Shown: positions 50,201 through 60,195 of the stretch, in pieces
How positions within the stretch are numbered: position 1 is the first letter of the stretch
How the letters are laid out: the number at the start of each line of letters is the position of its first letter
Source: Anthoceros angustus
Taxonomy: Eukaryota > Streptophyta > Anthocerotopsida > Anthocerotales > Anthocerotaceae
DNA length: 64,000 nt
Reading direction: 5' to 3'
Assembly (NCBI GenBank): GCA_010909165.1
Contig: VJWM01000044.1
Coordinates: 1,922,001-1,986,000 of the forward strand
Translations under genes and position numbers: made by a program
Notes under the pieces: generated by a model
Told to the model about the DNA's origin: nothing
Seen by the model: the letters and a program-made list of their open reading frames with translations, nothing else
Database searches by the model: none

Positions 50201-52715
50201 GGATACTGTTTCCCTCCCATTTTCCACGTGCAACTCCCTTCTTGCCCTGCTCTCCCCTTTCCAGTCCTCTACTTCCTCTCTTCCTCCTTTCGTTGTTGCG
50301 CAGGAGCCCGAGCTTTCAGGTCAAACTTCGCAACATTTCGCAAGCGATAAGGCAATGCATATGTATGCGCACTTATATCCCTATGCGGGTTTCTTCGTAG
50401 ACGGGGTCACAGATGCTGGCATCCAGGTTGAAACATTGAAAAGTCCCACCTCAGATAAGGAATCACAAGTTGATGGCAATCAACCGGAATACTCTTCGTC
50501 TCCTGATGCCTGCACATTTTCAGGAGATGATGAGCAGTTCAGATATAGCTCTGTGATATCGACTATGGATACCTCCTGTCCAGGGGCTTATTTCCAGCAT
50601 TCTAATGCCGTTCAGTTTGGCAACAGTGATCCTCACTTCTCAGGGTGCTTTCCCACGCAGTACGGTGCAGCGATTTCTGAGAGGGATGTACTTGAGATGT
50701 TAAGGGACATGCAGTGTGAAGGAAACTTGTCAGGAACTTCTATGCCAGGCAAATTCATTTTTGATGACGGAGATCCTTGTCTCAATTTAGATGGGTTACC
50801 CCTGGGCGACCGAAATATGTTTTTCAGACGAGCCTCTCGCATAGAAACGATGCTGAATGTCAGCCCGCTTGAGATGCGTCAGCAGTTGCATATCCACCTG
50901 CGCATGTAGCATCAGTTGTTTTTCTTTCTTGTCACATGTAAGGTGTTGAGATAGTCTGAACGTAGGGAGTTACAGGCCAAAACAGTGACAGGAGAACTTG
51001 GACAAGTTGTTGTTTAACGATCGGTTATGTCACATTCATGAATATGAAAGATTAAGATTATGTTTTACTGCTTTAACTTTTCTGCTGTTTCTGTAACACA
51101 ATTTGGCAAGTTGCATGTGCACCGGTTTTGTGAGTCGATTGTGGTTGTTGCCGTTGTTGCTGATTGATTTTCCAGTGACTTTGTCGTTCGTGTCGTCCCT
51201 TGCCAATGATGTAGAACTACCTAGCCTCCTGCACCTGATGATAATGAGGGCTTGGGGACCTATGAAGGATTGCAGGCTCAACTGGAGATAGAAGCCTTGA
51301 AAGCAGAGAAGGAAAGAACAGAAGATGAGAAGCAAAGGATATCTGAACTGCTCCAACAGCAGCACAAGGAACTGCAGTCGCACTACCAGGTAACTACATG
51401 CTTTGTGCGAAGCGAGCCTTTGATGCAAGCTAAAACATGACAGCGGAAATGAACCGAGAACACAACGCTTTCCAGGCTTTGGCCAAAGAGAAAGAGGATA
51501 GGGACCTGTTATCGATCAAGCTCAAGTCCCTAGAAGAGAAACTACTGCATGGAGAAGCCACAGACAATGCGAAGTTGATAGAGAAGGCTAGGCAACAGGA
51601 GCAGGAGCTTGCGCTTCGTGAGCAGCAGCTTCACGAGCAGCAATGCCGCGACGAAGAACGGCGGAGAAAGATAGCGGAACTAGAAGTAAGGCTTCACGTC
51701 AGAGACAATCCAGTGTCAAAAAGCAGCGTTACGGTTTTGACTGGGACGAAAGGCCTGCCTTTGTGCTGTGGCCATGCTTATCTGAACATTCAGCAGATAT
51801 GAAACTGTAGGAAGCACAGCTCATGGCTGAGGAGAAATGTAGCACTATGGAGGAGGAAGTGGAAGTCAAAACCCGGAAGCTACGGAAGCTGATGGCCCGC
51901 TACCTCCAAAGCAAGCAGGAGGTTTCAACCATCAGAACAGAATTACAAGACACGATTCATGAGTTCCAGCGAGAGAGGACAGATTTGTTTTTGTCACTGA
52001 GGTCTTTAGACCAACAGCTCCAACTGAAAACTTTCATCATCGAGGTAATCACATAATTTGCAACACCACCTCGTCCATCCCAGATTCTCTTTTGGTATCT
52101 TATTCTTTACCGCAAAACACTATACATTACTGTTACAAAATCTGAATGGCCGCAGAATTTCATCCCAGTCGACGAAGTCGAGAAGATTACCAGACGAGTA
52201 CACTGGGACGAGGAGTCGGAGTCGTGGGTTTTACAGAGCATGTTATTGTCAATGCCATCTCGGACTGGGTCAAGATCTTTCATTACGGATGGCGTCAACC
52301 TCAAGCAGCCACTGCAGCGACCCCCTTCAGCCACTGGAAGAAGCAGGCCCATTTGTCGCCAAGCTGCTGAAGCCATTTCGAAGGGCGACAGAGATCCTCG
52401 CTATCTGTAAGCCACATTTCCCTGTAGCTTTACTGATCAGCACATGTGAGACACCCGACCATGTCCTGAGACGTAAGCACTTGCTGCTACAGGGTGGACA
52501 ACATTCTGAAGTTGGAGCTAGACATGCCAGAGAGATCCACATACGACTACGACAACGCTGAAGACAGAGCAAGGGCAGAGGCTGATGCTGCCCTTGCACT
52601 TAGCGCGTTCGATGATGACGGGCCGTATTTCTCATACGAGTCCACAATACCCCCTGTTCGTCCCAAGTCCGCCCGCAGCAAGCATCATCCCCGCCCGAGA
52701 ACAGCGGCTGGATAA
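47258..52715 (+). CDS. Kinesin-2 family motor (KIF3B/FLA8-like)
   Basis: Heterotrimeric kinesin-2 drives anterograde intraflagellar transport. Exons I can place: 47258-47591, 47670-47920, 48311-48463, 48541-48902, from 49039, then stalk and tail exons from about 51230 to 52715. The start is the ATG before [20 protein letters not shown]. Motor motifs are P-loop [13 protein letters not shown], switch [14 protein letters not shown], switch [22 protein letters not shown], then [20 protein letters not shown] and [20 protein letters not shown]. The neck [18 protein letters not shown] is diagnostic of kinesin-2. The stalk is coiled coil ([40 protein letters not shown]). The conserved pre-tail [10 protein letters not shown], then 'FIP.DEVEKI', then '[10 protein letters not shown]' is also kinesin-2-like. 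The tail ends [20 protein letters not shown] with a stop at 52715. An intron of about 2 kb (about 49240-51230) contains a long ORF, listed separately. Confidence 0.9.
49626..50909 (+). CDS. Long same-strand ORF inside the kinesin-2 stalk intron, unrecognised
   Basis: Opens at ATG 49626 (the frame is open from 49512) and runs about 427 codons to a stop at 50909. The N-terminal third is Ala/Leu-rich and helical ([40 protein letters not shown]). The middle (50187-50303) starts with gtgaga, is pyrimidine-rich and ends 'gttgttgcgcag', so it is probably a 117-bp in-frame intron. The C-terminal part is soluble and acidic/Ser-rich ([60 protein letters not shown]). It could be a nested gene, a lineage-specific kinesin exon, or an alternative 3' end that truncates the motor. 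I do not recognise homology. A second frame is also open at 49660-49820, so a frameshift in the first third is possible. Confidence 0.4.
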   Translation: MMARIGAIIPAFLLNASPGRSIHTCHRCSAAGSCCALSRAAAQPLLEQQGLAQPGKEHTARFSAAAAALQALELSLLCEDDSDFVRQGQEALATACLCFSKASVAAALPGSQVSRVGTREERRVDPSTAKITEDSASRDEGPEQESHLPDTLPQPVSALVGQLLEAMEAHVQRKTENNTMAYTRREPVRETEDTVSLPFSTCNSLLALLSPFQSSTSSLPPFVVAQEPELSGQTSQHFASDKAMHMYAHLYPYAGFFVDGVTDAGIQVETLKSPTSDKESQVDGNQPEYSSSPDACTFSGDDEQFRYSSVISTMDTSCPGAYFQHSNAVQFGNSDPHFSGCFPTQYGAAISERDVLEMLRDMQCEGNLSGTSMPGKFIFDDGDPCLNLDGLPLGDRNMFFRRASRIETMLNVSPLEMRQQLHIHLRM

Positions 52716-52908
52716 CCAAACAAGTGGGCATGATTCGGTTATTTCAGAAAAAATCCTGTCCTCAAAATGTCATGGAGCGAACACGGGCATAGAGCAATAC
52801 CTAATGCCCTTTTCCCGAATGGCTAGGTCTTGATGAAGCTGCCGCGCCCCTCAGATATCCATTCTTCAGTGCGAGTCGAACTTCAGCTCATGCAGATAGT
52901 CACCTCTC

Positions 52909-53230
52909 CTAAGAGCCGTACTTCTTCCGTTCATAGATGAGAGAGGTTTTCGCAGATCCAAAATTCACAAATTTAGGAGAACCATCTCTGTCCTTCTCCT
53001 GCTGAGTACACTCCTTGCATGAGTGAGCATCCGAGATTCCCAAACCACCGCAGATGACACACCTCCCTTGGTAGGATCCGTAGTTGCACTCTTCACAAAC
53101 CCTAACCAGAATGCAAGGGCGAACACAAGAATCACAAACCACATACCTTACCACACTTCTCGCACAGTCTTCCTTTTGCGATACCAGGCTGTTTGCGGCA
53201 CATGATAAGGTCAGGATGATGCTTCGCCAT
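52909..53230 (-). pseudogene. PHF5A / Rds3-like (SF3b14b) splicing factor, frameshifted
   Basis: PHF5A is a roughly 110-residue, very conserved SF3b subunit of the U2 snRNP with CxxC zinc clusters. Here the minus strand gives [20 protein letters not shown] and RLCEKCGK from ATG 53230. After an apparent 2-base loss near 53140-53155 it continues in another frame as [40 protein letters not shown] and [12 protein letters not shown]. The C-terminus is YERKKYGS and then a stop, losing the usual basic end after KYG. All CxxC pairs in the second half are present. The gene is normally a single coding exon, so this could be a decayed copy or an intact gene hit by one sequence error. It is convergent with kinesin-2. 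Confidence 0.7.
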
Positions 53231-53339
53231 CTAATACAACCTCCCCTCGCCCCTTCTTCACCGACCTACGCATGGAAAGAACAACGAAGTATAACAGACC
53301 GCAAAACCCTAAATGCCAGAAATCACAGGAAACAGCAAG

Positions 53340-54140
53340 CAAAAATATATGCTGCATGGTCTGTCCCAAAGAGTCATCGCGGCGACGCCGCACTCCAGGG
53401 CAATGGAATATGCTGCACTTCAACTCGGAGGCATACAGAAACCCTAAAGTCCCAGAATGCCATCAACAAGCAAGCTTCAATGTATGACGTTCATGCTGAG
53501 CTTTACGGCACAAACAGCCGCCTCGATGCATGGAGGTGACATCTGCCAAGAGTGTCATCCTTCGTCAATCACGAATATCTAGCCTAACGGCTGAAAAAAG
53601 GTTAGACTAAAGATACAAATGCATGCAAATGTAGACAAATGTATGCTGCATGGTCATTCCCAAAGAGTCACGGCAGCGACGCTGCGCCCCAGGGCAATGG
53701 AATATGCGGCATCAGGGTTCGGAGGCATACAAGGATCGTGAACTTCCCGAAAGCCATCAACAAACAGACTCTATTTCTGACGTTCATGCTGAGCTTTACG
53801 GCACAAACTGCCGCCTCGATGCATGGAGGTGACATCTGCCAGGAGTGCCATCCTCCGTCAATCACGAACATCGAAACCTAACCGCTGGAATGACAATCAA
53901 AGAAACATGTTTGCCGCATGGTCATTCCCAAAGAGTCATGGCAGCGACGCTGCCCTCCAGGGCAATGGAATATGCCGCAACTGGGTTCGGAGGCATACGA
54001 GGAGCGTGAACTCCTCAAATGCCATCAACAAACAGACTCTGTTTCTGACGTTCATGCTGAGCTTTACGGCACAAACAGCCGCCTCGATGCATGAAGGTGA
54101 CATCTGCCAGGAGTGCCATCCCCCGTCAATCGTGACACCA
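53340..54140. repeat. Tandem array, three units of about 295, 267 and 235 bp
   Basis: Units start near 53340, 53635 and 53903 at 'tgctgcatggtc.ttcccaaagagtca' (third unit 'tgccgcatgg...'). Each contains 'ccagggcaatggaatatg', 'gttcatgctgagctttacgg' and ends 'gacatctgccaggagtg.catcc'. Units 2 and 3 share an open plus-strand frame (AAWSFPKSHGSDAA to TAASMHGGDICQECHPPS), and unit 1 follows it only halfway. It lies between PHF5A and the 3' end of ABCB. Confidence 0.9.
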
Positions 54141-54423
54141 CAGACAAGCAGGCAAGGGAGACATTTACCTCAATCCGATCGCAACACCAACTCACAGAGA
54201 GAACGGGAGACAGCATGCTCAAGATGGTGGAGCTCGAGCGGATTATGTAGTGTCCAGCAGCATACCCTAACCCTAATTTGGCAGATGACAGAACCTCGAG
54301 TCCCTGCACTGCATGTTATCACATGGCAAGAGACGTGTATGTATATATACGTACACAGTAGGAAGGAGGGATAACAATGTGGCGTCGGCAGGAATTGCAA
54401 ATGCAAAGGTGAGTGTGCCGAGT

Positions 54424-57400
54424 TCACGGCGAGCTTTGATGGAGTCTGACAAGGGAAGCATAGGATCCAGCATTTCGCTTGAGAGTGTCGTGGGAACCGA
54501 GCTCCAGGATTTTGCCATCACTGATGACGGCGATGACGTCGGCATTCCTGACTGTAGAAAGGCGATGAGCCACCACGATGGTGGACCTGGCGACCATGAT
54601 CCGCTCCAGAGCCTCCTGCACCAGCTGCTCGGACTCGGAGTCGAGAGCGCTGGTGGCCTCGTCCAGCAGGAGGACCTTGGGGTTCTTGAGGATCACTCTG
54701 GCGATGGCGATGCGCTGCTTCTGGCCGCCGGACAGGTGGCGGCCCCGCTCTCCCGCGGGGGTCTGGTAGCCCTGGGGCAGGCTGGCTACGAAGTTGTGGG
54801 CGTTGGCGGCCCTGGCTGCGGCCTCGATGTCCTCGTCCGCGACTTGGCCCTGCTTCCCGTACGCTATGTTCTCCCGGATGGAGACGTTGAACAGGGCCGG
54901 GTCCTGGCTCACCAGCCCTAGCTGCTGCCTCAGCCATTTCAGCCGCAGCTTCCTGATGTCCACGCCGTCCAGCAGAACGTGGCCCAGGTCGGGGTCGTAG
55001 AACCTCTCCATCAGCGAGATCACTGTGGACTTGCCGCTGCCGCTTTCGCCCACTAGAGCTACTGTCTGGCCAGGGAAGGAAGGATCCGGAGCATGGAGGT
55101 GAGTACGGTCATGGGCAGGTGAGATGCAAGAGAGCATGCAAGGGCAGGTGTTGGAGGAGGCTTACTTGGCCTGGTTTCACTGTGAGGCAGAAATCTTGGA
55201 AGACCTGCACATCTGGGCGGGTCGGGTAGCTGAAGGAGATGTGATGGAACTCGATGTGCCCTTTCACGTCTTTCAAGATGCTCCCTGAGGTGTCGGAGGA
55301 GTCGATTTTGGAGCTCCTGTCCAGTAAGGCGAAGATGGAGTTTGCCGCTGTCTTTGCTCTTGCTATATCAGGGGCCAGCCCCATGGACTGCGCAACACCA
55401 AAGGCCGTGCACACGATGGAGAAGAACACCTGTGCAGCAAGGTGTTTGTGTGTGAGGCAGGTGTGCGAGCACATGACACATGACATGGTGGTGGTGTCAA
55501 GAGTGGTGGTCTTACGGTGAACATTTGGTTGAAAGTGGTCTTCCCTTCCCGCACAAGATGGGCACTCAGCCAGAAGATGAAGGCATTGCAGCCATAGGTG
55601 GAGAAGCTGGAGATGGCAAGACCACTTCCACTGATCAAACCTTGGCGGATACCGCCTGCCAACGGTAGTTTACACTTGCTCTGGTACAGGGAAGACACCT
55701 TGTCCTCAGCACAGAAGGAGGCCACGGTTCTGATGCTACTCACGGCTTCATTCGCCAGTATACTAGCATCCTCGTACATAGCCTGGCATGGCATGAACAT
55801 TAGACCAGGAAGAAGGGGGAGAGGGCAGTCGTTGTGAGCGTGTGGAAGAATGCTACCTTGGAGTCCTTGCTGTGGCCCTTGAGAAGCTTGACTTGCATGT
55901 AGGTGCCGAGGCCCAGAAGGGGCAAGATGGCCAACATGGAGCTGGAGAGCAAGAAGTTGGAGAGAAATGCAATGAGAAGACCTGTGAGCACAGCAGCTGC
56001 ACTTTCCACATAAGTGGACAGAGCATCTCCGACCATGCTTCTCATCCGTGCTGCGTCTTGCGACAGCCGAGCTCCAATGGAACCCCTGCCACCAGCAATG
56101 TAGAGATCGTGACCTGCAAGCCTTGCTGACTAAGGAGGATGGGGAACGGGGAACCTTGTGAGGGAGACTAACCCCGAGCTCTCTTTCTCGTCAAACCAGC
56201 CAACCTCTTGCTGCAGTATCTTCTCGAAGATCAACAACCTGATCCGACGCACAAGTCCATTACCAGCCACGGCGAAGGAAAACATTTGTATGGGACACAC
56301 GAGAAAGTTCCCGCAGGCAAGGACCACCAGCATGATTGCCCAGAAGCTTGCATCCTTCTTCATGTGATGAGGGTCGTTTCCAAAGAAGGAGATTATGAGG
56401 CGGCTGAAAATAAGCCCACACGTCGGCAGCAAAGCGCCATGCACAGCAGCCGCCGCCGAACCTATCACGAACATGGGCGTCTCCGGTCTATTCAAAGCAG
56501 CAAGGCGGAGGAAGTATCTCCTCTTCGGGATGACTGTCGGCCCGGCCTCCAGATCATTGTCAGACGCAAAGTCAGCTTCAGCAGGGATGGCTCTTGGGCA
56601 GCTGCTCAAGATGATGTTGGAGGCACTGTTGGTGCGGGTGTGGCTGTGGGAATGGCTGCTGCTGGTTCTGCTTAACACAACTTCTGCACCAGCCATGGTA
56701 GATTCCGCTTCATCACCGACGTCGTCGTCTCCAGGGGGTTCTTCCTGCACATTTTGATGATGAGCAAGCTGGCTGTAAGCGCCATCACTTTTGCTCAGAA
56801 GCTCAGCATGTGTCCCTGTGCAACCGTGGATGGGAACTCAGCCAAGTGTCCAGTCTGCAACTAGATGGAAGGTTTAGAACAGAGGAAAGGTAGTTACCGA
56901 CCCTGTTCAACGATGGCTCCCTGATGCATCACAGCAATGTGGTCGGCAGTCCTTATGGTGGTGAATCTGTGAGCCACTATCAAGGTAGTGCGGTCGCACA
57001 TGATCCTCTCCAAAGCCTGTTGAACCACCCTCTCGGAAGCAGCATCCAGAGCACTGGTGGCTTCATCCAGGAGCAGGATCCGAGGATTTTTCAAGATCAC
57101 CCTAGCAATTGCTATCCTCTGCTTCTGTCCTCCAGACAGTTGGACTCCATTTTCTCCCACCTGCGTGTTGTAACCCTGCACATAGATTGCTTCTTTCAGG
57201 ACCGGAGCAACAGAAGACAGCATCCATCCCTACCCACGAGTCCACCGAAAACCTACTTGTGGCATTTTGTCGATGAAGGTTGCAGCGTTGGCAAGCCTGG
57301 CCGCAGCCATGATCTCCTCACCGGTGGCGCCATCCTTCCCGTAGGCGATGTTCTCCCCGATGGTAGTCCCGAAGAGAACAGCCTCCTGACTGACCAACCC

Positions 57401-59717
57401 GATCTGCTGGCGCAACCATCCCACTTTCATGGTCTTGATATCGATTCCGTCCAGGAGCACCTCGCCTCCTTGCGGATCGTAGAACCTCTCAATCAGCTGA
57501 ATGATAGTGGACTTGCCGCTGCCACTGCCCCCCACCAAAGCAGCGGTGCGGCCGGCGGGAATCTGAAACGAAAGCTTGGAGAAGACGGCAACCTCAGGCC
57601 GAGCCGGGTACGAAAAGTCCACATCCCGCAAACGGATGTCGCCCCTGACGCTGGCAACCGAGATCCCGGCCGGGTCGGCCGCGTCGATCTCAGGCCTGCG
57701 GTTGATGAGCTCGAAGAGCTTGTAGGCGGCCGCCTGCCCTCCTGCGAAGGTGCTGAAGCAGAGGGACGCCTGGCCCAGGGCGCTGCCCACAACAAGGTCC
57801 TTCAGCTTCAGGTCATGATTCCCGCAGCCCATGGGCAGTGCAATCGCAAATGCAAAGCATTCCCTCCCCTCTGAGGCTCGCTCACCTACCACCGATGACG
57901 ATGGAGAAGAAGACGGTGATGATGGTGCCGCCGGTAGCGCTGCCATTGACAGCCAGCCTGGAGCCGTACCAGAGGGACAGGGCGAAGGAGCCGTAGGCGA
58001 AGAAGCCGACCAGGCCCGCCCCAAAGCCCGACGCCAGGCCCTGCCGCACGCCCACCTTGTACGCCTTCCTCAGCGCCCTGTCGTAGGCGCCCACCGTCCG
58101 CTTCTCGCCCGTGAAGGACATCACCTACAACACCATCTCTGCGACGCTGCAATCAGCTCAACTTCCTGCTGCCCTTGCCCCAGAGCTGCGGATGCTTCAT
58201 AGCTGGCAGAGAGTGCCTACCGTTCTGATGGCCCCGATCACCTCCACCACCACCCTGCCCGCATCGCTGTAGGAGGCCTGCCCGGAGGTGTCGAGCTTGG
58301 AGATCTGCGACGCCGTGGTGGCCCCGAACGTGACGATGAGCGGGATGGTGGCCAGCAGCACCAGGCTCAACTTCCAGCTCTTGGCGAAGGCCAGCACCAT
58401 GCCGCCCACGAATGTGGTCATGTACTCGATCACCTTGCCCACCTGCGCCGGCGTCAGTTAAGTTGGTTAACCTGGTCACCCACCGCCCACCCCAGTCCGG
58501 GGCCTGGGACTCTCCCGTTGTTTACCTTCTCCCCCGTTGCCCTCTGGATGGAGGCCGTGTCCCCGGACATCCTGCCAAGAACCTCCCCACTCGTGAGCTC
58601 CCTGTCGAAGAAGGACACGTCCTGCCGCAGCAGCGCCTTCAGGTACTCGCTCCTGATGCGAGCAGCCTGCCTCTCGCCCGAGCACATCCAAAACGCCACC
58701 TCTGCATTCCACCCTCCACACCATCATCCAACGTGTCTACCTCATAGACTCTGAAGCCCTAAGAGCGAAATACGAGGACATGGGCATACCACAATATCCG
58801 CCTATTGCAGCTGCCATGGCCACAAACACGTAGTGCACAGTTGCCTGCACCGCACGACGTGGAGCAATTCCATCGAGTTCAGCTTAAAGGAATCATGTTG
58901 CAACACACAACAACACTCCACCCAGGGATGGCCGACCTTGCTTACATACCTTGGAGATTTTTGCGACCAGGGCATGGCCGTCGATGGGGGTCTTGGCCTT
59001 GACGTCCCCGAAGGCGTCGGTGACGGTCCCGAACACGAGCACCACCATGATCTGGCTGAGCCCGTTGATGACAGCCCCGGCGGATCCCAAGGCCATGAGC
59101 GCGAAATCCAGGCTGTCTGCGAAGGCGAACAAGCGGTAGAAGGGGGCGGAGCCAGAAGAAGGTGCGGCCTCGGGCTTGGACGCCGGCCGCTTCGGGGCGG
59201 CCACGTCGTGCAAGCCGGGGAAGGGGCCATTCAGAGTGCTCAGAGCCAGGCCCAGCGCTCCCAAAAGCTTGCTTTTGGGGGACTTGGCAGAATTGATGCC
59301 CTCGCCATCGGATGCGGCATCCGTTTGCAGCAGCACCGGCTTGATGGACCGGATCTCGCTCAACACCTGCTCCACCAGCGGGGTGTGCGAGATTTCGATG
59401 TCGATGAAGCTGCCGTTTGCAGTGTCGGTGTCGTCCCCACTGTTGCTGTTGGAACAAGAGCCATGCTCCTGCTGCTGTCCCTCCTCCCTCGGCTTCCTGC
59501 AACTGTCCAGGACCAGAGCGTCTTCTCCTCCTGCGACCTCTTCGTCGGGCTTCCTGCAACTGTCCACAACCAGCGCGTCTTCTGCTACTGCAACGTCCTC
59601 GTCGGCCAGAGGCTGCGATTCCGCTGCAGCAGCGTCCTGCTCGATGTGGGTATCGAGGATCAAAGCTTGAATGCTGCTGTCGTCACGCTCGGCACCAGCC
59701 CCATTACCATCATTCAT
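54424..59717 (-). CDS. Full-length ABC transporter, ABCB/P-glycoprotein (MDR) type
   Basis: Minus-strand gene with the order TMD1-NBD1-TMD2-NBD2. Start [13 protein letters not shown] at 59717 (an upstream extension to 59798 is open). A roughly 170-residue acidic, Ser-rich N-terminus precedes TM1 ([20 protein letters not shown]). TMD1 exons run to about 57830. NBD1: Walker [16 protein letters not shown] (about 57500-57540), Q-loop [20 protein letters not shown], signature [18 protein letters not shown] and Walker [13 protein letters not shown] (about 57040-57110), H-loop LIVAHR. The linker is Ser/His-rich ([19 protein letters not shown]). TMD2 starts [20 protein letters not shown] and continues through 55370-56120. 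NBD2: [93 protein letters not shown], ending LVRLHQSSP with a stop at 54424. Both ATP sites look competent. Plant ABCBs export auxin, alkaloids or xenobiotics; the substrate is not predictable. The gene has at least ten short introns. Confidence 0.95.
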
Positions 59718-60195
59718 CTTCCTTAGGCGGAGGGATCCGAGAAGCACTACAAAATGCGCATCCTCACAGGCACGGGCATTCCGGCGATGGTGCGGCAAGG
59801 GATCAATGCCGCTTGCGGGGCGGGGTGGCGGGTAGCAATTCCGGAGCCGGCTGACGCTTCACGAGCGAGAAGAGGGATTCCAGGATGAGGTACAGCATGG
59901 AGACAACGGACATGGTGCAGAGAATGTAGGTGAGCAGATCCGTTGAAGTCCATTCCATCTCTTGTGCCACCATTGTTGCTCACCACCACCTCCTTGAGAA
60001 GCGTAGCGACATATCCGTCGCCCTCCCTACGGCTTTGCTTCGGCCTAACTGAATCCTTCCGGAAGACGCATGCCACCTGGCTCTCGTTAACGGGCAGGGC
60101 ACTTCAGAAACGTGTTCCATAACAAACGGTAAATGGCAAGAAGTGCGTGGGTACCGTTTCTCCGATCACAAACCCATGTAAGCGGTGGATGGCTA

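Noticed and set aside
53340-54140. Array resembling a CRISPR or satellite
   Set aside because: Only three units of over 230 bp without short repeats and spacers; this is a plant tandem duplication.
54500-59800. Long plus-strand ORFs (up to 316 codons) across the ABCB locus
   Set aside because: They are antisense shadows of GC-rich ABCB exons; the minus strand carries all transporter motifs.
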